Below, piece after piece: positions 32,933 to 43,522 of a stretch of 64,000 nt of DNA (its first letter is position 1; each line of letters starts with the position of its first letter). The notes beneath the pieces are model-generated. The model saw nothing but the letters and a program-made list of their open reading frames with translations. It searched no databases and had not been told where the DNA came from. Origin of the DNA: Pollenia angustigena (Eukaryota; Arthropoda; Insecta; Diptera; Polleniidae); contig OV884058.1 in assembly GCA_930367215.1 (NCBI GenBank), forward strand, positions 111,561,802 to 111,625,801. Direction: 5' to 3'. The position numbers were made by a program, and so were the translations under genes.

Positions 32933-33591
32933 AGAAGGAACAATTGTATATAGTCATTAATATCTAAATAATATTTGGTATAAAAGCCTCTTATATGACT
33001 CTTAAACTAAAAAATAGTTTTGTTCTAAGGGATAATGATTGACCATTTTTCCCAAATAGGACACACTCTCGTTAATTTCTCTGTAAATACTGTGTTGAAG
33101 GGTATCACATGGTCGGGCTTTACCGACTTTATATTCCTACTTATTTACACTTAAACGATTATAATGTTTTTAAAATTATTTCTATAAAGTTTCTTTTGAA
33201 GTGCATGTAGGTTTATTTGTTCTGAAAAAAATACACAAAATATCTTTAAAATATTTCTAAATTTTTAGATACATTTTATTGTATTCTTATAAGTCTGGGT
33301 TTGTTTATAAAATTACAATAGATAAATTCCTCTTAATAACATTATTACTCGCATTATAAAATTTCCATATTTATTTTCTGAAAAGAATCATATAAAATTT
33401 TTTTCTTTTCAAATTGATACTTTTTTCATTGTTATTGTTGCTGTTGTATTCTGGAGACTATAATTGTAGTGGTTGTTGGCAGACTAGTTTGTTGGCTGGT
33501 TGGTTGGTTGGTGGGATTTAAACCTTTTTGTCGGTGATTTATTATTCATATGAAAAATCAATCATCTTAAGTGTTTTATAATACAAATTTA
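32933..33591. other. A+T-rich DNA, nothing recognised
   Basis: A TTGGCTGGTTGGTTGG run near 33,490 and GTTGTTGCTG near 33,435; otherwise nothing. Confidence 0.4.
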
Positions 33592-33593
33592 TA

Positions 33594-34524
33594 TCGGGTG
33601 ATATTTTAAGAGCTATAAAAAAGTAAAAAAAAACACATAAAATTCAGAAAAATGAAATCTTTATTTGAATCGATAGTACGGTCCATCATATAATTTCATT
33701 TTTGAAGATTATTTCATGCAAATAATGACCGCGACTGCGCCTCAAATGGTCCATCCGCTTAGTCCAATTTTGGCATACTCTTTCCAACATTTCGGCCGGT
33801 ATCTTATGAATAAATGCTTCAATGTTGTCCTCCAATGCGTCAATTGAAGCGGGCATGTGTGTATAGATATGAGCTTTAACATAGCCCCACAAAAAATAGT
33901 CTAAAGGCGTTAAATCGCACGATCTAGGCGGCCAATTGACCGGTCCCGGATGTGAAATAAAATGTTCACCGAACCCGCCTCTCAATAAGTCCATTCTTAA
34001 GCGTGCTGTGTGGCATGTGGCACCGTCTTGTTGAAACCACATATCATGCAAGTCAAGCTCTTGTATTTTGGGCAAAAAAAAGTTGGATATCCTCTCACAT
34101 TGTTGAGTAACAGAGGCCCAATTGATGCGAACGGCGACGAATCGATAATTGATGGTCATCATTAACACTGGCCGATAAAGCTGCGATATTTTCTTCACTT
34201 CGCACTCTACGTAAGCGTGTTGGTGGTTTAATGTCCAACAATGTAAATTTGCTGCGAAATAAAGTCACAATAGCCCGAATAGCCTTTTCAGTGGGTCGAT
34301 TAAACTGACCATAAAATGGAAAAAGCACGCGATAAACTTTCTTAACAGAGCACGCATTTTGATAATAAAATTCAATAATTTGCAAGCGTTGTTCGTTTGT
34401 AAGACGATTCATGGTTAAATTATAGACCAAACTGAAGATGTTTGACAGTGAAACAAAACACGAAACGTGCGTCAGCTGTTTAAACCAGTGTTGCCAAGAA
34501 GATAATACCTAAAAAATCACCCAT
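33594..34524 (-). mobile_element. DD41D mariner with internal deletion
   Basis: TA at 33592-33593 and 34525-34526. Ends TCGGGTGATATTTTAAG and the inverse of ATGGGTGATTTTTTAGG. The minus strand carries transposase N- and C-terminal parts joined by a deletion. CAGTGTTGCCAAG occurs just inside the right end (34,483). Confidence 0.85.
33686..34430 (-). pseudogene. DD41D mariner transposase, central part deleted
   Basis: From 34430 (MNRLTNEQRLQIIEFYYQNA, first HTH; FNRPTEKAIRAIV; TRLRRVRSEENIAAL, second HTH to RSHQLGLCYST) the frame breaks at about 34,100. It resumes as RISNFFLPKIQELDLHDMWF, QQDGATCHTARLRMDLLR (second catalytic Asp), then NWPPRSCDLTPLDYFLWGY (third Asp, 41 residues later), and runs to the stop at 33686 with intact C-terminus (RRSRGHYLHEIIFKN). 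The first catalytic Asp and about 100-130 residues around it are missing. Better preserved than the 26.3-kb copy and of a distinct subfamily. Confidence 0.9.
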
Positions 34525-34526
34525 TA

Positions 34527-35515
34527 CTTACATGCTAAGAATTTTTATATAGTATACAGAAATGTTTTAACAATTATAAATATTACATAGATATAGAAAA
34601 TGTATTTGTATGTGTCTATTCAATAAATGTTTATTTGTATATCTGAAATCAATTTCTCTTATTGCAGGGATATTTACTTATTCTAAATGTGTAATAGATA
34701 TTTTGATTTTTTGTTATTAAAATAAAACTTTTATATTTTTTTAGACAATTTATTGTCGGTGAGTTTTTTTTTATTATTATTATTAGTATCTGATAAATTG
34801 TATTAGTCACAGTGTATTACACTTAAAGAAACTTATGATTAGATATGGTCACATACAACAACCTTTTGTCATCATCTCTTACAGAAATAGTATTTACTGC
34901 AGTTTAAAAAGCTAATCCAAAAAATATTTAATGGAGCTGCTTAGCATATAAAATCATAAAATGCTTTTTAAGAAAATCTGGGTTAACAAGATTTTTTTGA
35001 ATTTCTAAAATTTTTTGGGAAACTTTGTATTCCCAAAAATTACTTTGATAATAAATCTGGGTCTTTAAAAAAAATTTGAAATTGTAAACATTTATACTCC
35101 TCTTCTTTTAATAGTTCGAAATTTCGAAATTTTCACAACGAATTTACAATTATATCATCTGTAAAGTTGTCATAATTAAATAAAGAAATTCCGATCATTT
35201 CCGCAAAAATTTCCAGGGATTTTTGTCCCGAAAAAGAGCGGTATCCGGAAACTTTTTTTTTCTCTATGTGTAAATGACTACGAATTTTTTGTTTATTTAT
35301 TTGTTAATACATATACAATCGTAATAGTTAGTAATTAGATTACTTTGTTTTTGAAGGTTGAAGGATTGCTGACGATTACGATTATGTTTGTTTTTTCATA
35401 CCTTCTAATTGATTACTATAACAAGTTATCAAAGAATTTTCCATTTTATTGGCGGTTATAACAACATAATCCAAAAGTAATTAAAAAGATTATTTCCAAC
35501 GACTATTTTTGATCA
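34527..35515. other. A+T-rich DNA, nothing recognised
   Basis: Nearly 1 kb without gene, clear repeat or terminal inverted repeat. Confidence 0.45.
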
Positions 35516-36417
35516 CAGTAGAAACTCGATTCTTGTACGTTATGAAAACCGGGCTCGGTGCAGGTTTCGAGTTTGTCGCAAGTACCGAGTATTAATTTCC
35601 CATACAAAATAAAAGGCACATACTACATCTGTTTAAAATCTAAGTGTTATATTTCAATTCAAAACACTTAAGTTCAACGCATTCGGCAATTTTTTCATTT
35701 AGTTTTTGCAAAAATGGGGTAATAGAATCACTCTTATTTGGCAGTTTTTCTCCACATATTTTGAGTCTTCGGATTCCATGGCTTTTTTTAAAGTTTGAAG
35801 CCCAACCATTGCTAGCGTTGAAGCCATCCGGCTTTTCCTGAATTTTGGCATCGAATAACTTTGCCTTTTCCTTGAGCGTATCAGATGTGATTGGTAAATT
35901 CTTTGCTATTTGATTTGCAAACCATCTAAACGATGCTCTTTTCCATTTTTGGAAACTTCGAGGGTTTAAGTGTCTTTCTTCTCCCAAGGCAGGATTCAGA
36001 ATGCGCCACAAATTTCTTTATGGTGTTTGTATTTCTCTTAACACGAGTTATTGTTGATCTATACACATGAAAACTTTTGGCTAAGGAATTGGTGGAGAAT
36101 CCAGCACTTAATTTCTTTTAAATCTCAGCTTTGTCTTTAATTGTCGGAACGTAAATTTTTTCTTTGCCATTATGACACCGCACCTCTTAATAGAAAGCTT
36201 AAAGCTGATTCAAATAATGTACAACATTTCATCAGCAGCATAAAACGACGGGGATTTCCTTAAATATATTCAGACTAAGAAAACGTAAACAAAGCAGCAC
36301 GAACGAGTAATACAAGAGTAATGTGGCAAGTATCGGGTTCAAAATTTTCGGATGTCGCAAATGAAAAATATTTCTATGTTACAAGAATCGAGGTGTGGAA
36401 GTATCGAGCTTCTACTG
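35516..36417 (-). mobile_element. pogo-type element relic
   Basis: Ends CAGTAGAAACTCGAT and the inverse of CAGTAGAAGCTCGAT, with a second inner copy 'tacaagaatcgag' facing 'ctcgattcttgta'. Flanked by CA on both sides rather than the expected TA. It holds a CENP-B-type DNA-binding fragment on the minus strand but no DDE domain. About 900 bp. Confidence 0.75.
35640..36170 (-). pseudogene. pogo/Tigger transposase N-terminal DNA-binding region
   Basis: From 36011 the frame gives FQKWKRASFRWFANQIAKN, PITSDTLKEKAKLFDAKI, then FNASNGWASNFKKSHGIR and RLKICGEKLPNKSDSI, ending with LNEKIAECVE. This is the second half of a CENP-B-like tandem HTH (HTH_Tnp_Tc5 type). In relatives an NxDExGLF catalytic start follows at once; here the frame ends at 35640. 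Upstream sequence to about 36,170 (minus strand, MAKKK...) resembles the first HTH but is in other frames. Confidence 0.75.
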
Positions 36418-36991
36418 CATTCGTACAACAATTTTCGAAACATTTGATTACCTTTTTAAAATTTTAGCAATCGAAATGTATTCACATAAAGATCTATTGT
36501 ATTTAAAAATTTTAAATGATATCTTTATTGACACTCTTATCCACATATATTTGGACCAGTTAACAAAAAAAAAAAAACAAAATGTGAGTAAATTGATCGG
36601 TATTACATTTAATAACCTGATTATTTTTCGATAACTTGTAGTATTATTCAATTTGTTATCAGAAATTTGTTCTTATAGAATTATATAAGCATTGCGATCT
36701 GTGTTGCAAAATAAACACTAAATATTGCTCCTTAGTGTTCGGTTTGGTAGATTTGTGAAAAACACAATAGTGTTTGTGTAGTAAATCATAAAAAAATACG
36801 TTTTCCTGTTTGTCTTCTTTTAGCATAAAAATAATACGGTTCTTTTCCAAACTCAACAAAAAGATGAGACCATTTCATTCCGTTCGTTTTGTTTTTAACA
36901 CAAAATTCATGCTGTTCGTTCCAGCTCATTAATGTTCGTTAGTTTCTGTTGTGCGTAGCACCCTTTTGGCTGGTAAAAAACCAAAAATTTT
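36418..36991. other. A+T-rich DNA, nothing recognised
   Basis: AACACTAAATATTGCT and CACAATAGTGTTTG words hint at a repeat border near 36,715-36,780 but no element was resolved. Confidence 0.35.
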
Positions 36992-37146
36992 CCCAGTTGG
37001 CCAGATTGCCGTTGACGATATCGTCGTCAATTATGTATGCACGACGTGTCCCCTGTTGTTTAGGTTTTCTAGAAGACAATTGTCAGGAAATCGTCGTGCA
37101 CGACAGTTTGAACGACGTTGTCTTCTATTTAGCTTTATATGGGACA

Positions 37147-38519
37147 TAGGGTATTCATTCGGCTAATCGTCAATCGGTTAACCGATTAATTACTACCCGA
37201 TTAACTGATCGGTTAATTTCAAATTGGCTTTTTTCGATTAACGATTAAACCGATTAATTTCAGTCGATTAACCGATTAACCGATGTGATAAAATTTTCAA
37301 TATTTTGTAGTATTATAACACATTTTTTTGTGATTTTAGAAAATATTTTTTCATAAAAACAAATAAGGTGTTCAGTGATCTTCATTTTCCACACATTTTC
37401 CGCCGACTGGTGATTAAAATTACAATGTTTTTTATCTTTATCATCGATCAACAGGAATGTGGCGAAAAATGGGTTAAATTTTTGATTACCAACACGTTTT
37501 TTCTGTGTTATGTACGTGTTAGTTATGTATTTGTTATTTGTTATATCTTCTCATAACAGAATTAACCGAAACAATACGAAGTGCTAAAAATTAAAAAAAA
37601 AAAAACTCTAAAGGCATAATGGATTATTTTATATGTTTAGAGAAATCCTGGAAAATGACTGAGAAATTAGATATTCATCACCGATAAGTGAAAGAATTTT
37701 TTCCAAGTCACGTTTTGGCAAAAAAAATTTTTTTTTACAAAATTATTTTAAAAGAAATCCTATAACTACTGAAATTATCTCAGTTTATTTTTTTATAAAT
37801 ACATATTTGGGGGATATACAAGATAGTCATAAAGTCTTATGTTTTTAAAAAATTACAAGAAATATATATCGTCGGCTTAATATGCAAACCGGCTAAATCC
37901 ACTTTTTATGTAAATTGAGATTTTGATGCCATGTGGCAGAGAAAGGTACACCTCGTCGACCAGCATGTGGTTTTTATTCTATTTAAGTCTTGAAGGGTGT
38001 TAAACTAACTGTATTTTTAATTTTCTATCAAGCTGCAAATAGGAAAATTAAGAAGTTTTTCGTCTCTCCTGTTAAATGTGCTGAGAGGTTATTAAGCCGA
38101 CGATATAACTGTTGTGGGCAGTTATGAAGAATCAATGAACACAGCATTATTTTGTCTGAAATACAACAATATTTATTTTAAACAATTGTAAAATGTAATT
38201 TGGGATAATATGGCGATATGACTTGATAGCACACCCTGTGTATTAATTGAAAAATGCATATTAAATATTTATGAATTGTGTTTTTTTTTTGCTCGTTTTA
38301 GTTAAAGAATTTGGTATGTTATTGTTTTTTTTTACTAATAAACTCCAAATAATAAACAATTAATGCGTTTTTATATATTGAAATTACTTAATTTACAAAA
38401 AAAACATTATTAATCGGTTAACCGATCAAAAACAAAATTAACCGATTAAACCAAAACCTCGGTTAATTAATCGGGCGATTAACCGATTAAAGCAAAAGGC
38501 CGATTAAATGAATACCCTA
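37147..38519. mobile_element. hAT element with perfect 8-bp target duplication
   Basis: Inverted ends TAGGGTATTCATT / AATGAATACCCTA (13 bp, perfect), flanked by ATGGGACA at 37139-37146 and 38520-38527. Both subterminal regions are filled with ATCGGTTAACCGATTAA-like palindromic words, probably multiple transposase-binding sites. No transposase. A family E MITE sits inside. Confidence 0.92.
37809..38245. mobile_element. MITE family E within the hAT element
   Basis: GGGGGATATACAAGATAGTC at left and the inverse of ACACAGGGTGTGCTATCAAG at right; 'cataaagtcttatg' and 'atatgacttgatagc' subterminal text as in the 7.1-kb copies. Third level of nesting here (L > hAT > E). Confidence 0.7.
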
Positions 38520-38659
38520 ATGGGACAGTATGAGCGAAACTCTCTCATAAGTTGTCTTGTATAAAAGGTACTGACGAGAAAGTTTTCTTGAATGCTATTC
38601 AATCACTTGCTTGGTTTTCTTAAAAGTCTCACATTCTTCTTTTTTAATTGTTGATTTAA

Positions 38660-39208
38660 GTACCTCCAAAAAATTACAAATTAGTTCTAAACAGAAAAAC
38701 CAAAAATGATGATGAAATTATTCGCGGGCTGGAAAATGGATTACATGCAGTTAGTACTTCACTGTCAACTTTAGGATTGCTTATAGGAGTCGAATATAAA
38801 ACATATAACAGAAATCAAAATTCCAATTATACTAAAAAATTGTCTGAATTAGATAACCATATAATAATTTTTGTCGTGGACGTTGAAATAGACGACATTG
38901 TCATGCAGGTAGTCGTTAATGATAAAGTAGGCGACATTGTCTTTCCTTGTGTCGTGCACGATTTTCGCGACACTTGCTCGAAAATGTCGATGACGATTTG
39001 TTCCCGCTGCCCCTCACATGTCGTGCAGGTATTAACATTGTCGTGCATCCGTCTTCGAGGATGTCTTAAAGACGTTGCCAACTGGGTTTATAAAAACAAC
39101 ACACATACACATACGAAAAAAAAAACAAAAAGCCAGCAAAATAATTTAACACAAACAAAACATATACACAATACACACACTAGCTGTTCGTGCTGCGGTC
39201 GTTGCTAA
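38660..39208 (+). pseudogene. Coding-like frame in the right half of element L
   Basis: A frame open from just after a TAA at 38657 reads KNDDEIIRGLENGLHAVSTS, LSTLGLLIGVEYKTYNRNQN, then KKLSELDNHIII. Residue use is protein-like up to about 38,870. Beyond that it runs through the GTCGTGCA-rich terminal zone, where the VVxD patterns simply reflect the DNA repeats. It may be the C-terminal tail of the protein encoded by full-length relatives of L (tails of this kind occur in Myb/MADF-like proteins of some transposons), but I do not recognise it securely. Confidence 0.3.
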
Positions 39209-39680
39209 CATTTTTTGTTTGTTCATTACTTTATTAATGTAAAAAAAGAAACATTATAGAACATTAAAATAAAATGTTTGCCTTAGTATCACTACAATTG
39301 TTCTGTTTTTTAACGAAGAACAGAACACTACATAATGTTCGGCTCTTTCTTGAAAATAGTTTCGAACGGTATTAAGGGTTGTGCTCGTTTACACAAACAC
39401 TAAAAAATAGACGCTAAGTAATGTTCTGTTTGTTTTCGATTATTGATTAAGATTCTTTTCAAAAAGTAATCTTATTGATAACGTATCGTAATCACAGCTA
39501 AAATTTATAAACGAGTAGTTTTGCACATTTATTTTCTAATAAATAAAACTTTTTGTGAATTTTGTATAATTTTAGTCTAAAAATAATTTTCAGTCAAAAT
39601 ATGGCTTCAGTGCTTTTCAACATAAAAATAGCCCTGTAGTCGTGTTCATCATCCTGCTTATCATCTAATTGGTTCAGACT
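39087..39680. other. A+T-rich DNA, nothing recognised
   Basis: CACACATACACATAC simple sequence borders element L; otherwise no feature. Confidence 0.4.
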
Positions 39681-39894
39681 CCTGTAGCTCGTTTCTGTAT
39701 TTCTCGCATCGTAAAATTTCTTACATGAAGTGTGAAACAAAAAATTCCATCGTTTCTCGATTTATGAGATAAAAGTGTTTCTGTATTTGAATGCGAAAAC
39801 AGACACAACAAAATCTGTTTATACTGGAATATTTCCAGTAATTAAGTGTCAAATAAAAGCGAAACGTCAACCAAAGAAATAAATATAATAAAAA

Positions 39895-42385
39895 CAGGGC
39901 TGCCAGAATGGACGAGTTATCGTCATCTTGACGATTTTTTGTTCCGATATTAACAAAGTGACGTTTTGATGATTTTTTCTAAAAAAGTGACGAAAGCAAA
40001 AACAAAATCAAAAATATTTTATCATTTTGTCGTTACTTTCTATAGAAATTCATCTTGAATTTTTAAATTTCAAACACTTCTATTTTGTGGCGTTGAAAAT
40101 TAAAAAAAAAAATAATATGAATGTCTGTAGAAAGCAACAACAAATTTATAAAATATTTTTGATTTTGTTTTTGCTTTTAATGAAATTGATGGCGTTGCGT
40201 TTTACACTTAGTCTTCGAAATAAGATAATTGTAAATTTTTATATGTTTGATTATTAGAAAAAAAGATATCTTTAGATACAAGGGTTACATTTTTATATTT
40301 ATCCCTATTGTGAAAATTGTCCTCGAAATTGTTTGTCTCTTCCCTAAAAAATGTATCGGCAAAAGCAAAATTTCGAGGGAAAGTAATGGACCGACTTGGC
40401 TTACTTTGAAGATTTAATACTTCTTATATACATATACAAAATATGATTAATATTTGATATTCTTATCTTATATGTACACTTTTGTGCCAAAACCATTATT
40501 CCGGCAAGAAAGAAATTTGTTTGTCTCCCAGTAAAAACTTTTTCAAAATGGATAGCTTCTTTCACTCGTTATTTAGTAGCTTTCTTCCATAAGAACTTCG
40601 ATAACTACTGTTTTCTGGATGTATTTAGATAAAAACAAGTTAGAGTGCTATATTCGGCTGTGCCGAATCTTTGAAATCCTCCACCGACAGTTCGAATGTT
40701 TAAGGAGTCATATCTGAATGATGTTATTATTATCTTAAACTATGACGATTTGTTATTAATTATGGTTTTAGGCGACTAAACTGTTTTCCGGGAGTAGGGT
40801 GTCTATGGGGCCTAGTGTAAATTATGTACCGATCTTCACGAAATTTCACAGTATCATTTATAGTCCTATTAAACTGTGACGAGCCAAAATTTGTTATGAT
40901 TGCATTCTTTTTTACGGTTTTAGGCGTACTAAACTGTTTTCCGGTAGTAGAGTTTATATGGGGCCTAAGGTAAATTATGGACCGATCGTCACGAAATTTC
41001 ACAGTGTTATTTCTAGTCCTAAAAAACTGTGACGTACCAAATTTTGTAACGCTAGCGTTATTTTTTACGGTTTAAGGCATACTAAACTGTTTTCCGGGAG
41101 TAGTGTTTATATGGGGCTTAGGGTAAATTAAGGACAGATCTTCACGAAATTTAATAACGTGATTTCCAGTCAAATAAAACAAATTTTTGCAAAATCTTAT
41201 CTCATTCCGTGCCTTGTTCCAGGATTTATGTTATTTTTTGTAACAAAATTATCAATTTTTTTAGGTGGTGGTTCCACATTTTGATTCATAGCTCTGGTCC
41301 TACTGAACCGATTTTGCTGGATTTCAATCCCAAACTGCTTAGGATAACTACAAGCATTTTGGCACCAAGTTTGTTCATTCCTTTTGAGTGGTTCGAAAGT
41401 GAGCGTGTTTTCAACAGACGGACAGACGGACAGACAGATGGACATGGCTAAATCGACTTAGAATTGCTCAAGGACCCAGAATATATATATATATACTTTA
41501 TAGGGTCTGAGATGAATAATAAAAAAGTTTCACACGGAATGACAAACTTAATATACCCTCTTCACAACTAATTGTGGCGGAGTATAAAAATGACTTACTT
41601 TTGAATTTGTTCATTTTGGCACAACCCTTGTAAAATTCATTAGTTTTTTAGTAGAATTGTATGTAAGATTTTACTGGGTCCTTAACCCGTTTATTTATGA
41701 ACCGATTTTTTTAATTTTAACTACCAGGTATTCTACTAAGTCTATTTCAAGTAAAAAAGAAAAAGATTATAGGAATAGGTAAATATATCTCAGCCATTTG
41801 TAAACCGATATCGTTAAATTTCAATAATATACTATTTCGGACTACAAACGATATAAATATAAAACAACGTTGTCACTATCAGTTCCATAAAAACCCAGAA
41901 TATTTATAATACGGTTATCAAAGCTGATTTAATTTAAACATTTTCCATTTTGATCTCGGTTTTTGTAAATATGTATATATCTATTTTAAAAAAGGATGTA
42001 TGTTTATTTTATTAAGCTTGGTTTCTTTTTGCTTTTGTAAAAATATTTATTTTATTTTTTGTTTAAAATGATATTTTCTCATGCCTTTGTGTAACTTCTC
42101 CAGGGAAAAATAACAATTTTAAATTGTTATCGGATTAAAGAAAATAAATAATTTTGAAAAAAATAATCCTCCAGCTTAACAAAATAAATATATAAATTTA
42201 ATAAAATTATTAAATACCCATGAACTTTAACTATGTTTTTGTTTGATTATTTTATAATAAAAGTCGAAACAAATTTGTTTAAAATTGATTTTAAATTGCA
42301 CGATTCTTAAAACAAAAAAGACGATCTTTTTTATTTTTTTCTCAGGAAATTGACGATTTTGACACAAATTTATCTGGCAACACTG
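39895..42385. mobile_element. Element K1 with CAGGGCTGCCAGA ends
   Basis: Left CAGGGCTGCCAGA, right TCTGGCAACACTG (inverse CAGTGTTGCCAGA; two mismatches). Subterminal 'gttatcgtcatcttgacgattttttgttc' and 'aggaaattgacgatttt' match K2 at 49.4 kb. No transposase recognised. A family G repeat is inserted inside. Confidence 0.7.
40640..41588 (+). repeat. Family G structured repeat with 152-bp tandem units
   Basis: TTCGGC-TGT-GCCGAA hairpin at 40653-40667. 'ctaaactgttttccgg' occurs at about 40,776, 40,927 and 41,080, giving a tandem unit of about 152 bp. The GACCC...GGGTC hairpin spans 41473-41507. End 'gtggcggagtataaaaatg'. Frames across the repeat units give a repetitive peptide that is an artefact. 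Confidence 0.75.
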
Positions 42386-42837
42386 ATGAAAACCAAAACA
42401 AGAAAAGGCTAAAAAAAATTTTATATAACAAAATATAACAATTGTTTTTTGTTTATTTTAATCATATAAATTATGCATTCATCATTTATATTCCTTCTAT
42501 TTTTTTATTTATTTTAAAAAAATAGTATATAAACATATTTTAAATTCAAAATATCTACATTTTGTTTTTCTCGCCACCAATTTCAAAAGTGACTTATTTT
42601 GACAGTTGTTGAAAGAAACTTTTCGCAAAATATTAGTATAGAAACACTTTTTCTCGCATCCTTCCAATAGTTGCTGGAAAATTATTTAAAAGACAGATAA
42701 TTCTCGCAAAAAAGATACAGAAACACTTGTGTGAGAAAAAACATTTTTTGTTTAATTTCACACTATTTTTGTTGCAATTCACACGTTTCATGCGAAAAGT
42801 TTTACGATGTGAGAAATACAGAAACGGGCTTCTGCTA

Positions 42838-43091
42838 TGTTTTTTCATTTTTCATTATTCTTGTTTGGTTTAGTTAAGTAAATTGAAAACCAATATATCT
42901 ATACCGTTATAAAAGTTTCTGTACCGGTAAAATACCGATACAGAATTAACAAATACTCTAAGACCAATACCAATGCCGATGCCGAAATTTGATTCGGTTG
43001 TCAACCTGGATTGCAAATTATTTTCGGGAGTGTTATTACTATAGGATCTACATATGTTCACATATTGGACGATTATAATAAAACTTCGTAA
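42838..43091. other. A+T-rich DNA with ACCGATACC words
   Basis: Short repeats of taccg/ccgata and ccaatgccgatgccga; no gene. Confidence 0.4.
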
Positions 43092-43522
43092 TACCGTGTT
43101 CACATATACCTTTTTTATTGAGTCAATATTCGGTTTATTGACTTAATTATCTTTCTGTTCACACATACACAATTTATCTAACTCAATTAGCAATTGGCAA
43201 ATAACTTAAGCAAAATGTAAACAACTTTTGATATCTTTAAAGAAAAAACATAATAAACATCTGGCTTTGCGCATACCTAATGGATGACCCTTTGTTTTTG
43301 TTGTTTTGTTGTTGTCAAAAATGTCAAAACACTTTGTTTAGTGAATTGGGTTTTACTCACTAAACACACTTGTGACAGTGTTGCATTTTAATTTTACTCA
43401 ATATTTATAACAATTTCGTATTAATTGAGCAATAATTAAATTGCAATTTTGTATGGATAATTGAACTCAATAATGGCATTTATTGCATAAAACTCAATTA
43501 AGATGCATACCTGAATACGGTA
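43092..43522. mobile_element. 431-bp MITE with TACCGTGTTCA ends
   Basis: TACCGTGTTCACATATACC at left, the inverse of TACCGTATTCAGGTATGC at right. Subterminal 'attgagtcaatattcgg' / 'caattgaactcaataatgg' mirror each other loosely. No coding. Confidence 0.65.

Larger units (their letters stand above)
36992..39086. mobile_element. Element L with CCCAGTTGGC ends, split by a hAT element
   Basis: Starts CCCAGTTGGCCA and ends TTGCCAACTGGG (inverse CCCAGTTGGCAA). Without the inserted hAT it is about 715 bp. Subterminal zones are rich in GTCGTGCA words, including the perfect palindrome GTCGTGCACGAC at 37093-37104 and GTCGTGCACGA at 38951. A coding-like stretch remains in the right half. Target duplication and superfamily not settled. 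Confidence 0.65.
39683..42837. mobile_element. MITE family F2, hosting element K1
   Basis: The left arm GTTTCTGTATTTCTCGCATC+GTAAAA (39691-39716) is mirrored by TTTTACGATGTGAGAAATAC+AGAAAC (42800-42825). Next come 'catgaa.tgtgaa' on both arms. Internal 'gtgtttctgta' words are shared with family F. The element is split by K1 at 39895-42385. Confidence 0.65.

Noticed and set aside
37147..38519. Repeated GGTTAACCGATTAA words as a CRISPR-like array
   Set aside because: Spacing is irregular, repeats are palindromic and confined to the ends of a hAT element; the genome is eukaryotic.
40760..41002. Frame with repeated RDRYIIYTRPH peptide
   Set aside because: Explained by 152-bp tandem DNA units, with no coding signature.
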